Shown here one piece after another: positions 6,233 to 12,883 of a stretch of 14,083 nt of DNA. Both the position numbers and the translations under genes were made by a program. Under the pieces are notes generated by a model, which ran no database searches, was not told the origin of the DNA, and worked only from the letters and a program-made list of their open reading frames with translations. Origin of the DNA: a bacterium UBA4883 (lineage in GTDB: Bacteria > Bacillota > Clostridia > Oscillospirales > Acutalibacteraceae); assembly GCA_002399225.1 (NCBI GenBank), contig DHDF01000091.1:1-14083 (forward strand), written 5' to 3'. Numbering within the stretch: the stretch's first letter is position 1; each line of letters opens with the position of its first letter.

Positions 6233-7003
6233 CTAAATCCGGCGAAGTCCTTCCCAGCAGGCGATCACGATTTCATGCGGGATGAATTTCGTCAGAATTC
6301 GCTGGATCGTTGCAACAGGGCCCGGCGTCGATACGGGAAGATTGAATTTGCTGTCGCGCAAGGCGGCTTTTGCTACGCGGCGAGCGTGAGAAGCGAGCGG
6401 AAAATGCCTTACCGCCTGCGGATCGGCGGATTTTTTCGCGGTGGGAATAAATTCCGTGTCCTTGATCCAATAGGGGCAGACGGCTGTGACATGAATACCC
6501 CTTCTTAAAAGTTCCCAGCGAAGCGCACGGCTGAAACTGCAGACAAAAGCCTTGCTTGCCGCATAGACATTAAGCGACGGCAAAGGCTGAAACGCCGCGA
6601 CCGAACAGATTTCCAGAATGCGCGCGCCTCTTTTCATATAAGGCAGCGCTGCCATCGTTACGTTCACAAGAGCCATGCAGTTGAGCTCGATCATATCGCT
6701 TCTGTCCTGTTCCGAAACTTCGTCACCGACTCCTATTTTGCCGAACCCGGCGGCGTTTACCAGAATGCGGACGTCCGGTTTTTTCTCACAGAGCAATGAT
6801 TCCAAGGCGGGAAGGGAATCACGCTTCGTCAGATCCAGAGGAATCGGAACGATGCGGCAAGAAATTTCCTTTGCAAGATCGAGCAGCCGCGCCGAGCGCC
6901 GAGCGATGATCCAGATCTCGTCCGTATTTTTTCGCCTTGCGATTTCTTTTACAAATTCGCGCCCCAGTCCGCTGGATGCGCCTGTAACAATGGCAATCCG
7001 CAT
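6233..7003 (-). CDS. Short-chain dehydrogenase/reductase
   Basis: A 256-residue classical SDR, normal length for the family. The ATG at 7003 is chosen because AAGGAAGGAG lies 7 nt upstream and the dinucleotide motif then starts at residue 7; the open frame to 7048 adds 15 unconvincing residues. Motifs: TGASSGLG (residues 7-14, Rossmann glycine motif), NAAG (83-86), Asn108, Ser134 and the YAASK pair Tyr147/Lys151, so the full catalytic tetrad is present. An Arg-rich end to the second strand (IIARRSARL) suggests NADP(H) use. The substrate is unknown; the style is that of the broad-specificity group with DltE/YqjQ-like members. It starts 49 nt after the stop of the AraC pseudogene on the same strand and lies opposite a flavodoxin gene. 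Confidence 0.9.
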   Translation of the reverse strand: MRIAIVTGASSGLGREFVKEIARRKNTDEIWIIARRSARLLDLAKEISCRIVPIPLDLTKRDSLPALESLLCEKKPDVRILVNAAGFGKIGVGDEVSEQDRSDMIELNCMALVNVTMAALPYMKRGARILEICSVAAFQPLPSLNVYAASKAFVCSFSRALRWELLRRGIHVTAVCPYWIKDTEFIPTAKKSADPQAVRHFPLASHARRVAKAALRDSKFNLPVSTPGPVATIQRILTKFIPHEIVIACWEGLRRI

Positions 7004-7052
7004 GTCGGTGCTCCTTCCTTCCTTGCCATGACAAAATCTTCCGGCCACGGGA

Positions 7053-7602
7053 TTACACAGTGATAAAGATGCCGCTGCGGCTCATGTTGCCGGCGGAAAG
7101 TCCGGTCATGCTCTTGCTGGTCACGGCAAAATGGGAAGCGCTGTTGAACCCGGCCATTAACGCTGCGTCGGTAATGCTGTTTCCATCCAGCAGGTGTCGA
7201 TAAGCCTTTTTTTTCAAGCTTTATCATGGCAAGATAGCTGTTCAGCGGCATACCGGCCTGCTCTTTAAACAAATGGGACAATCTGCTCTGAGAAATATGA
7301 GTTGCCCGCAATATGTCGCCGATAATGTCGTAACCAATCTCTTCTTTTCCCTTGATCAGGTTCACGGCTCGAATGATTCTTCCATCCTGTGGAATGTCTT
7401 GATCGCATGGCAGCCCAAGCAGATCGAGCATACTATCATAGAATTGATAATAGCTTTTCAGGTTGGAGAGGGGGTCATGCAGAGTGAATGCCTCTTTTAC
7501 CTGATCCACTGTCGCTTGATCGAGCAAACAATAATTCCTGTTCCATAAGTATTTCTTTCCAATTTCCACAGAGATACCCGAAACTTCCAAGGGGCAGTTC
7601 AT
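7053..7602 (-). pseudogene. AraC-family regulator, frameshifted and N-truncated
   Basis: From about 7602 the minus strand encodes part of a regulator (MNCPLEVSGISVEIG...), then a first HTH (DIIGDILRATHISQSRLSHL, then FKEQAG). Within a run of eight A (complement of 7207-7214, in LEKK) the frame breaks. Removing one A restores EKKAYRHLLDGNSITDAALM, then AGFNSASHFAVTSKSMTG, then a stop at 7053-7055. That is the second AraC HTH. As written the frame instead runs on out of phase into the dehydrogenase. The N-terminus is also short, because the CPLEVSGI-type segment normally lies mid-protein and no ribosome binding site precedes the ATG. The gene is either dead, phase-variable at the A8 run, or affected by a sequencing error. 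Confidence 0.75.
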
Positions 7603-7684
7603 GTGCCGGGGGCTTTTTTTATTTGTGACCGGGTGAAAACCAGCCTTTCCATTGAAACCGGTATATGGATTTTTTATCTTCCAT

Positions 7685-7716
7685 TTTGTAAATCTTTGTG
7701 CTACACTTGATACAAA
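7685..7716. promoter_or_regulatory. Inverted repeat between AraC gene and flavodoxin
   Basis: TTTGTA (7685-7690) and TACAAA (7711-7716) form an inverted repeat 20 bp apart in the AT-rich space between divergent genes. It may be an operator. A weak TTGATA box overlaps it, but I found no convincing -10. Confidence 0.3.
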
Positions 7717-7827
7717 TTATTTTAAGCCGGATAAAAAATTCTATAGACAAAGTTTCTCATTTAAAATCATGAACGAGGGAATCGGCAGCTCTAAAAATAC
7801 GAAGGCTCCGTTAAGGAGGTAACTTTC

Positions 7828-8274
7828 TTGAAAAAGTGCCTGATCATTTATTCCTCTTATCACCATGGAAATACGGCAAAACTTGCGAATGCGATGGCAG
7901 AAGCATCAGGAGCCGAAATCCGCACGGTTGATCGAGTTCAGGACGCTGATTTAGATCAATATGAAATCATTGGCTTTGGCTCCGGAATTGCATACGGCAA
8001 GCATTATGACAAATTGACGAAAGCGATGAATCAGTTCCGCGTGCAGGGAAAAGACGTCTTTGTATTTTCAACAAGCGGGACTGGAAACATCAACTATAAC
8101 GCTGCGCTCATCGATCTATTAAAAAAATCGGGAGCTTCTGTCATCGGCAGTTTTGCCTGCAAAGGATATGACACTTTCGGCCCGTTCAAGCTGATCGGAG
8201 GAGTGTCGAAAGGTCATCCCAACTCAGACGATCTTGCTGCCGCCAAAAAGTTTATCCAACGCATGACAACCTGA
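7828..8274 (+). CDS. Flavodoxin family protein
   Basis: A 148-residue flavodoxin-like protein read from a TTG at 7828, with AAGGAGG (7813-7819) 8 nt upstream. The N-terminal strand and phosphate loop (CLIIYSSYHHGNTAKLANAM) form the FMN-binding P-loop. The 50s-loop region (GFGSGIAYGKHYDKL) and 90s-loop (STSGTGNINYNAAL) are also present, so the fold is complete. Such proteins carry FMN and move electrons to or from partner enzymes. The length fits short-chain flavodoxins. It is divergent from the AraC-dehydrogenase pair and was plausibly controlled by that AraC protein before it decayed. A strong terminator follows at 8377. Confidence 0.9.
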   Translation: MKKCLIIYSSYHHGNTAKLANAMAEASGAEIRTVDRVQDADLDQYEIIGFGSGIAYGKHYDKLTKAMNQFRVQGKDVFVFSTSGTGNINYNAALIDLLKKSGASVIGSFACKGYDTFGPFKLIGGVSKGHPNSDDLAAAKKFIQRMTT

Positions 8275-8376
8275 TTGGACTGGATTGGCGCTCGGTTTCA
8301 TTCCGACTTGCACCAGTCAAGACCGTTACGGCGAAGAAAAGCGTTCGAGTGACGAAAAAGCTCAAGGGAACAAAGC

Positions 8377-8424
8377 GCAAGGCTGGAACGGCAGAAACGA
8401 CCGAATCCAGCCTTGCATCTTTTA
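8377..8424 (+). terminator. Terminator after flavodoxin
   Basis: An 11-bp perfect stem GCAAGGCTGGA (8377-8387) with its complement at 8406-8416, an 18-nt loop, and then ATCTTTTA. It lies 100 nt past the flavodoxin stop, in the convergent space facing the radical SAM gene. Confidence 0.8.
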
Positions 8425-8459
8425 TAATATGTTTTTCGTCTTCACATTGCGCGCTTACG

Positions 8460-9836
8460 TCAGCTTTCCAGCGCCTGCTGAGGCTTCCAGTGCCTGAGGC
8501 GGTACAGATTGGTCTTTTTACCAAACTGCGCCACAAGGTAAAGGAAAGGGACGCCAAGCTTGATCAGAAGAGAAAGGCCGACCCTGCGCATCCCGTACCG
8601 GGCACCAAAGAGCTTTCCGATCCGGAAGGAGGAAAAGAAGGTATAAAACCTCTTGACGGCATGAAAAAACTCTTTCTGCAATTCCCACGGGCTGAGTTTT
8701 TTCGGTAGGAACGTCACGTTCATCATGTCGAACAGACTCCAGTCTTTCGTGAGGAGGCGCCCTTCCTGTTCGTACTGCTGAAATACCTGGGTGCCGGGAA
8801 ACGGGGTCAGAACGGCTGGCTGAAGCTGATAGGCATTGATCTTCTTTGCAAAATTTACGCTGCGCTGCATGTCCTTGGTACCATCCGTATCGATTCCGAG
8901 AACGATGCTGGCAATCATCCGGATCTTATGGCGGGCCAGAGTGGCCGCGCACTTCTCAATGTCGGCAATACTCTGATGCTTGTTGATCTCATCCAGGGAT
9001 TCCTGGTTCAGCGATTCGATCCCGACCAGCGCACGGGATAAATGGGCTTTTTGAAGCAGATCGAGCATTTCTTCGTCGTTCGCCATGTCGGTCCGTCCAA
9101 AGAAGAAAGTTTCCTTAAACACAAGACCCTCCGCGATCATCCGGCGACAGATCTCTTTTGCGCGTTCCTTGTTTGCGGTGAAATTGTCATCTTCAAAGTT
9201 CATGTACTGAAATCCAAGCTTTTTGTAATATTTCAGCTCGCCGATCACGCTGTCGACGCTGCGCTCCCGATAGGGGTGAAACATGCGGGAAGTGGTGCAG
9301 AACGAACAGCAGAACGGGCATCCCCGCGTGGACATTACATTGGCGCAGTCACAGCGGGTTTTTAAAAGGGAATAATCCGGGTAAGGAGCATCGTCCAAGT
9401 TTTTCAGGCAGGGCGCATGGACGATTTTGTCCCGGATCTTTCCTTCCACCACGTCGCGGATGACGGTTTCCCCTTCGCCGACAATGACTTGATCCGCATG
9501 CCGGGCAGCTTCTTCTGGCAGAACGGAGGCATGCATCCCGCCGATCAGCACGCGGGCCTTTGTATCCTTGTGGATGCGGTCCGCCAGCACATAAGCCCGC
9601 GGTGCGGTCGACGTCATGGTGTAAAGGCAGACGACATCGGCATCCTGATAAACCGCGGGAGCCACATCCTGATACAGTTCTTCCCAGACGGAGACGTCGT
9701 GCCCCGCTTCTTTCAGAATATGCCCGAGGATCAGCGGACCCGTAATGGAGTTGGCGTGACCATACAGCAGGTTCCCAATTCTATAAAACGTTGACCGCCT
9801 GACATCGCCGGCGGGCGTTACAAACACAACTTTCAT
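8460..9836 (-). CDS. B12-binding-domain radical SAM protein
   Basis: A 458-residue protein. Residues 1 to about 140 look like the cobalamin-binding-type Rossmann domain of this enzyme group (MKVVFVTPAGDVRR, GPLILGHILKEAGHDVSVWE, VLIGGMHASVLPEEA, VGEGE at 119-123). The classic DxHxxG B12 motif is not seen, so cobalamin use is uncertain. The radical SAM cluster motif CxxxCxxC is Cys173, Cys177 and Cys180 (RGCPFCCSFCTTSRMF), followed by TIM-barrel stretches (YMNFEDDNFTANKERAKEIC, ALVGIESLNQESLDEINKHQ). The C-terminal 80 or so residues are basic and partly hydrophobic. The ATG at 9836 is chosen over 9920 because the latter lies inside the promoter. The ribosome binding site (AAGGAAAG) is slightly distant. 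The reaction is unknown; relatives act on lipids, hopanoids, porphyrins or peptides. Confidence 0.85.
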   Translation of the reverse strand: MKVVFVTPAGDVRRSTFYRIGNLLYGHANSITGPLILGHILKEAGHDVSVWEELYQDVAPAVYQDADVVCLYTMTSTAPRAYVLADRIHKDTKARVLIGGMHASVLPEEAARHADQVIVGEGETVIRDVVEGKIRDKIVHAPCLKNLDDAPYPDYSLLKTRCDCANVMSTRGCPFCCSFCTTSRMFHPYRERSVDSVIGELKYYKKLGFQYMNFEDDNFTANKERAKEICRRMIAEGLVFKETFFFGRTDMANDEEMLDLLQKAHLSRALVGIESLNQESLDEINKHQSIADIEKCAATLARHKIRMIASIVLGIDTDGTKDMQRSVNFAKKINAYQLQPAVLTPFPGTQVFQQYEQEGRLLTKDWSLFDMMNVTFLPKKLSPWELQKEFFHAVKRFYTFFSSFRIGKLFGARYGMRRVGLSLLIKLGVPFLYLVAQFGKKTNLYRLRHWKPQQALES

Positions 9837-9891
9837 ATGGATGCTTCTTTCCTTAAAACCGGCAGATATTGGATCATTCTCTTCTATAGAT

Positions 9892-9920
9892 AGTGTAATA
9901 TTCTTCCATTCCATTGTCAA
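9892..9920 (-). promoter_or_regulatory. Promoter of the radical SAM gene
   Basis: On the minus strand a perfect TTGACA (9920-9915), a 17-bp spacer and TACACT (9897-9892). The start near 9885 gives a leader of about 50 nt to the ATG at 9836 and rules out the upstream in-frame ATG at 9920. Confidence 0.7.
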
Positions 9921-9942
9921 CTGTCAGTTTTAAAACGCTTGA

Positions 9943-9976
9943 AAAGATAAAATCCGCCGCATAGGTTCTGCGGCGG
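9943..9976 (-). terminator. Terminator of the HD-domain gene
   Basis: CCGCCGCA (9954-9961) and TGCGGCGG (9969-9976) form an 8-bp GC stem with a 7-nt loop. The minus-strand 3' side continues ATTTTATCTTTTC. It lies about 55 nt past the HD gene stop. Confidence 0.85.
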
Positions 9977-9987
9977 CTGTATGGTTG

Positions 9988-10013
9988 CTTTGAAAACGAA
10001 CTTGTTTTCAAAG
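9988..10013 (-). repeat. Perfect 10-bp hairpin after the HD gene
   Basis: CTTTGAAAAC (9988-9997) and GTTTTCAAAG (10004-10013) with a 6-nt loop, 18 nt past the HD stop and ahead of the GC-rich terminator. It has no U tail of its own, so it may stabilise the mRNA end or act in tandem with the terminator. Confidence 0.6.
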
Positions 10014-10031
10014 GCAGTAAGTGCAAATTTT

Positions 10032-10598
10032 TTAAATCTCGATGGTACCTACCAGACTCTTCATCGCGTCAATGGTGCGGGACATCAGATCGTCTAGGCT
10101 CCAGCCCAGCATGTCTGCCCCTTTCCGGATGACGTCCCGGGAGCATCCTGCGGCGAAAGCCGGGGTCTTAAATTTCTTTTTCACCGATTTGAGTTGCATA
10201 TCCGCAACGCTTTTCGAAGGATGCATCAATGCAACGGCGCCGATCAGTCCTGTCAGCTCATCGGTGGCATATAAAATTTTTTCCATGAAAAGCTCCGGCT
10301 TGATGTCGACCATCAGCCCGTAGCCATGGCTGGCAACGGCGTGAATCAGCTTTTCGTCAATGCCGCGTTCCCGCAGAATCTCCTGTTCCTTAATACAGTG
10401 CTGCTCCGGGAACTGTTCGAAATCCAAGTCATGCAATAATCCGACAACCTTCCAGAATTCTTCGTTTTCGGGGTCGTATTGGCTGGCAAAATACCCCATG
10501 ACTCCGGAAACAATCTTCGCGTGCTTCAAATGGAAGGGGTCCTTGTTGTATTCTTCCAGAAGCTTTTGGGCTTCCTCCATGTTTGGGATGCTCCCCAT
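10032..10598 (-). CDS. HD-domain phosphohydrolase-like protein
   Basis: A 188-residue protein. The ATG at 10598 is used because GGAGGG (10606-10611) sits 7 nt upstream; the longer frame from 10625 lacks such a site. The HD fold ligands are visible: His26 (FHLKHAKIVS), the His56-Asp57 pair (VVGLLHDLDF) and Asp113 (ILYATDELTGL), with further His at 67, 86 and 91. This is the H...HD...D pattern of metal-dependent HD phosphohydrolases, close to the uncharacterised HDIG-type hydrolases of Clostridia. The substrate could be a nucleotide or another phosphoester and cannot be told from sequence. It is a single-gene unit with its own promoter (10650-10678) and terminator, divergent from the alkyltransferase fusion gene. 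Confidence 0.85.
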   Translation of the reverse strand: MGSIPNMEEAQKLLEEYNKDPFHLKHAKIVSGVMGYFASQYDPENEEFWKVVGLLHDLDFEQFPEQHCIKEQEILRERGIDEKLIHAVASHGYGLMVDIKPELFMEKILYATDELTGLIGAVALMHPSKSVADMQLKSVKKKFKTPAFAAGCSRDVIRKGADMLGWSLDDLMSRTIDAMKSLVGTIEI

Positions 10599-10649
10599 CT
10601 TAATTCCCTCCGGTTTCATCTTCAAGTTCTGCCATAATTTTCTTTTTTG

Positions 10650-10678
10650 ATCCTATCTGATTTTTTTCACTTTGTCAA
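10650..10678 (-). promoter_or_regulatory. Promoter of the HD-domain gene
   Basis: On the minus strand TTGACA (10678-10673), a 17-bp A-rich spacer and TAGGAT (10655-10650). The leader is about 45 nt to the ATG at 10598. Confidence 0.75.
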
Positions 10679-10727
10679 GAAATCCGTCCGGGAAAAAGCG
10701 GAAAAAGCAGAAATATTCATGATTTTC

Positions 10728-10736
10728 TGTTATACT
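10728..10736 (+). promoter_or_regulatory. Extended -10 promoter of the fusion gene
   Basis: TG-T-TATACT is an extended -10 element (TGnTATAMT). No good -35 is present, as is usual for this promoter type. The leader is about 27 nt to the ATG at 10770. Confidence 0.6.
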
Positions 10737-10769
10737 TTAAGATAAATTTGATGGAAAGGACCGGTAAAA

Positions 10770-11717
10770 ATGACAAAAGCTGAAAAGGGAACTCCAAATC
10801 AGCGGGAAAACTCCGGCTTTGTCTACGACACGGAAATCGGAAAAATCACGGTTGAATCTGACGGAGCGTCCATCACCGCCGTCCGGTTCGGGACGGCCGC
10901 CGGCAGGGAACTGCGCCGCACGGCGCTGATCGACCGTGCCGCCCGGGAAATCAGGGAGTATCTGGCCGGGGCCAGAACCCATTTCGACCTTCCTTTGTCT
11001 CCGGCGGGCACGGCCTTTCAAAAATGTGTCTGGGAAGCTTTGCAGACAATTCCTTACGGGGAAACCAGAAATTACCAGCAGATTGCGGAACAGATTGGCT
11101 GTCCGCACGGCAGCCGCGCCGTCGGAATGGCAAACCATAAAAACCCGATTGCGATCCTAATCCCCTGCCACCGTGTGATCGGTTCGGACGGCTCCCTGGT
11201 CGGCTACGCCGCCGGACTTCCCATCAAAGAACGCCTGCTGGCACTGGAAAAGGGCCAGACTCAAAAGGGCGCGGCGACCGAGCCAGACGGGATCGTTCCC
11301 TATCAGCGCCGCGCACATTATTACGAGACGGATCAGATGGGAATTGTTCATCATTCCAACTACATCCGCTGGATGGAAGAGGCACGCCTGGATTTTCTGG
11401 AACAGCTCGGCTGGGGCTATGAAAAGCTGGAAAGCGGCGGCCTGCTGGTCCCGGTGATCGCGGTGTCCTGCCGTTATAAAAGCCCGGTCCGGTTCGGGGA
11501 AACGGTTTGCATCTCCGTGGCGATTTCCTCCTATCAGGGGACCCGGCTTTCACTGGATTACCTCATTACGGATCAGCCGACCGGACATCTGCGCGCCACC
11601 GGCAGGAGCGAACACTGCTTCTGCAACCGGGACGGCAGGCCGATCCGCCTGAGAAAGTTCAGCCAGGCACTGGACAAGCTGTTGTCGGATCACCTGCGCC
11701 GTAACGAGGTTCCGTAA
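10770..11717 (+). CDS. Alkylguanine-DNA alkyltransferase/4HBT thioesterase fusion
   Basis: One uninterrupted 315-residue frame with two unrelated domains. Residues about 15-155 are an Ogt/MGMT-type methylated-DNA-protein cysteine methyltransferase: FQKCVWEALQTIPYGETRNY, the recognition-helix region GCPHGSRAVGMANHKNP, and IPCHRVIGSDGSLVGYA with acceptor Cys133. After a linker (about 155-175), residues about 178-305 are a hot-dog 4HBT acyl-CoA thioesterase of the YbgC/FadM type: AHYYETDQMGIVHHSNYIRW with the expected catalytic Asp188, then EEARLDFLEQLGWGYEKLE and SPVRFGETV. Each domain has its normal length, so neither is truncated. The ATG at 10770 has GGAAAGGA 9 nt upstream. The first domain repairs O6-alkylguanine; the second would hydrolyse thioesters. 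I know of no reason for the pairing. The stop lies 10 nt from the end of the convergent sigma-like gene, with no visible terminator between. Confidence 0.9.
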   Translation: MTKAEKGTPNQRENSGFVYDTEIGKITVESDGASITAVRFGTAAGRELRRTALIDRAAREIREYLAGARTHFDLPLSPAGTAFQKCVWEALQTIPYGETRNYQQIAEQIGCPHGSRAVGMANHKNPIAILIPCHRVIGSDGSLVGYAAGLPIKERLLALEKGQTQKGAATEPDGIVPYQRRAHYYETDQMGIVHHSNYIRWMEEARLDFLEQLGWGYEKLESGGLLVPVIAVSCRYKSPVRFGETVCISVAISSYQGTRLSLDYLITDQPTGHLRATGRSEHCFCNRDGRPIRLRKFSQALDKLLSDHLRRNEVP

Positions 11718-11727
11718 TTTTACCCTC

Positions 11728-12063
11728 TCACGGTTTTGGTCCGCTCTTCGCCTCCGGCAGGTTCCGGGCCAGGGACGGGTAGCAATACCGCAAAATCCGC
11801 CGCAGGCGCAGCCGCGCCTTCTTCAGGTGCCGGGAAACCGTGGACGGCGCCACCCCCAGTTCCGCCGCAATTTCACTTACGCTTTTTCTTTCCCCATAGC
11901 GCAGACGGACGCACTGCTTCTGTCGCACGGTCAGTTCTCCTTTCGCCGCAAGCGCCATGGTCCGCAGCATCCGTCTGTGCTCTCCTCCGTCGTCCCGTCC
12001 CCGGCGGTCCGGGTTCAGTCTGTCCCCAAACAGGTCAAGGCTGAGACTGGGGCCCCGCTTCAT
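11728..12063 (-). CDS. Sigma-70 region-4-like protein
   Basis: A 111-residue protein whose residues about 43-92 form a sigma factor region 4 HTH: GELTVRQKQCVRLRYGERKS, then VSEIAAELGVAPSTVSRHLK, then KARLRLRRIL. There is no region 2, so it cannot be a complete sigma factor by itself. It resembles the short phage-type sigma-like regulators of Firmicutes that tune late or transfer genes. The ATG at 12063 overlaps the stop of the 67-residue gene (ATGA), and AAAGGGGG lies about 7 nt upstream. The longer frame to 12105 would overlap the upstream gene by about 45 nt and is rejected. The N-terminus is Arg/Asp-rich (RLNPDRRGRDDGGEHRR), and the C-terminus ends in PEAKSGPKP. Confidence 0.8.
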   Translation of the reverse strand: MKRGPSLSLDLFGDRLNPDRRGRDDGGEHRRMLRTMALAAKGELTVRQKQCVRLRYGERKSVSEIAAELGVAPSTVSRHLKKARLRLRRILRYCYPSLARNLPEAKSGPKP

Positions 12064-12263
12064 TCCCGCGCCCCCTTTCTCAAAAGATATCTGCCCGTAT
12101 GGCATAGTTCCAGATACATCTCATCCAACATGGCAATCCGCCGGCGCAGCAGAATGGCTTCTTCTCCGGAGATGCTTTTCAGCCGGTCCCGGAGGGGGCT
12201 CAGGTGTTCCTTCATCTTTTGTGCCTGACGCAGGTATTCCCGTCCCCACTCACAGTAGTCCAT
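12060..12263 (-). CDS. Small helical protein paired with sigma-like gene
   Basis: A 67-residue, probably all-helical protein: MDYCEWGREYLRQAQKMKEH, then LSPLRDRLKSISGEEAILLR, then IAMLDEMYLELCHTGRYLL. I know the type as an uncharacterised small protein found next to sigma region-4 genes in Clostridia phage-like regions, but there is no function to quote. It starts at an ATG at 12263 with AAAGGAG close upstream and couples to the sigma-like gene by an ATGA overlap. A heptad-like spacing of Leu/Ile/Met suggests a coiled coil or partner-binding helix bundle, possibly acting on the sigma-like protein. Its upstream region carries an ACAC-N5-GTGT palindrome that is also found in the XRE promoter. 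Confidence 0.75.
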   Translation of the reverse strand: MDYCEWGREYLRQAQKMKEHLSPLRDRLKSISGEEAILLRRRIAMLDEMYLELCHTGRYLLRKGARE

Positions 12264-12276
12264 AAAGCTCCTTTCT

Positions 12277-12293
12277 CTACACTAAGTGTGTAG
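12277..12293. promoter_or_regulatory. Operator-like palindrome before the sigma operon
   Basis: CTACAC-TAAGT-GTGTAG, a perfect 6-bp inverted repeat with a 5-bp centre. It lies 14-30 bp upstream of the ATG at 12263. Its ACAC-N5-GTGT core is the same as in the XRE promoter (12464-12476), so it is a likely binding site of the XRE protein. Confidence 0.6.
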
Positions 12294-12384
12294 CTAATGG
12301 ATAAAAAATAACGTGTGCCGATTTTTCTCGGCTCCACTGCTTCTTTATGGTACTACAGGAGAAAAATCATTGCAAGGGATTTTA

Positions 12385-12396
12385 GAACGCATGTTC
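12385..12396. promoter_or_regulatory. LexA (SOS) box
   Basis: GAACGCATGTTC matches the Bacillus/Clostridium LexA consensus GAACRNRYGTTC at every position. It lies in the 250-bp divergent space between the XRE gene and the sigma operon. A TAAAAT -10-like hexamer overlaps it on the minus strand. Confidence 0.65.
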
Positions 12397-12455
12397 TTTA
12401 TTGGTGGGGTAAAGGGCCTAATTTTGGACTTTTCCCTCTGGAATTAGAAAATTTC

Positions 12456-12484
12456 TTGCGGCAACACGCTATGTGTGATATAAT
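12456..12484 (+). promoter_or_regulatory. XRE gene promoter with embedded operator
   Basis: TTGCGG (12456-12461), a 17-bp spacer and a perfect TATAAT (12479-12484). The spacer contains ACAC-GCTAT-GTGT (12464-12476), the same ACAC-N5-GTGT pattern as at 12279-12291. A repressor bound here would block RNA polymerase, so autoregulation is likely. Confidence 0.75.
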
Positions 12485-12513
12485 ACGGAGACAATAGAGA
12501 GGGGACCTCAAAG

Positions 12514-12879
12514 TTGCTGAACGAAAAAATCCGGCAGCTGCGCACGGAGCGCGGCATGACGCAGAAAGAGCTGGCCCGTCGGCTTAGCGTTTCTCCGTCG
12601 GCCGTTGGCATGTACGAGCAGGGCCGGCGCATTCCGGACAGCACGGTCCTGACGCGCCTTGCGTCCGTGTTCAGGTGCAGCACGGATGAACTGCTGGAAA
12701 CGGATTACTCCAGAGACGTAGGGGATGTCATCGACAGTTTTGCCCGCACTCTGGAGCGCCAGTCCGGGCTGATGTTTAACGGCGCGCCGATCAGCCGCAG
12801 CGACCGGGAAAAACTTGCAAACGCCATCCGGGTTGCCGCCGCGCTGTCTTCGCCGGCAAAGCGGTCTGCCGGGAGGTAG
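12514..12879 (+). CDS. XRE-family repressor (ImmR-like)
   Basis: A 121-residue protein. The TTG start at 12514 has an AGAGGGG ribosome binding site (12498-12504) 9 nt upstream, about 23 nt after the predicted transcription start. Residues about 5-60 are an XRE HTH (KIRQLRTERGMTQKELARRL, SVSPSAVGMYEQGRRIPD, LASVFRCSTDELLE). The C-terminal half (about 66-112) is probably the dimerisation or protease-sensitive part. Size, order and the ImmA/IrrE protease four nt downstream match the ImmR/ImmA pair of ICEBs1 and phi105-type phages, where the protease cleaves the repressor upon DNA damage or signalling. It very likely represses its own promoter and the divergent sigma-like operon through the shared palindrome. 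Confidence 0.85.
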   Translation: MLNEKIRQLRTERGMTQKELARRLSVSPSAVGMYEQGRRIPDSTVLTRLASVFRCSTDELLETDYSRDVGDVIDSFARTLERQSGLMFNGAPISRSDREKLANAIRVAAALSSPAKRSAGR

Positions 12880-12883
12880 CGCC

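Noticed and set aside
6949-7602. The AraC frame continuing to 6949 as one protein
   Set aside because: After the A8 run it is out of phase with the second HTH and overlaps the start of the dehydrogenase; the true continuation is one base off.
8349-8708. Lys-rich plus-strand frame after the flavodoxin
   Set aside because: It spans the terminator hairpin at 8377-8416 and then runs antisense to the radical SAM gene. No ribosome binding site.
9837-9920. Upstream ATG at 9920 for the radical SAM protein
   Set aside because: The extra 28 codons coincide with a TTGACA-17-TACACT promoter and lack similarity to the family start.
12317-12332. Short hairpin GCCGA/TCGGC in the sigma operon leader
   Set aside because: Only five base pairs; too weak to call an attenuator or terminator.
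12315-12497. A 60-codon frame in the divergent regulatory region
   Set aside because: It runs through the LexA box and the XRE promoter, has no ribosome binding site, and its product has no protein-like pattern.
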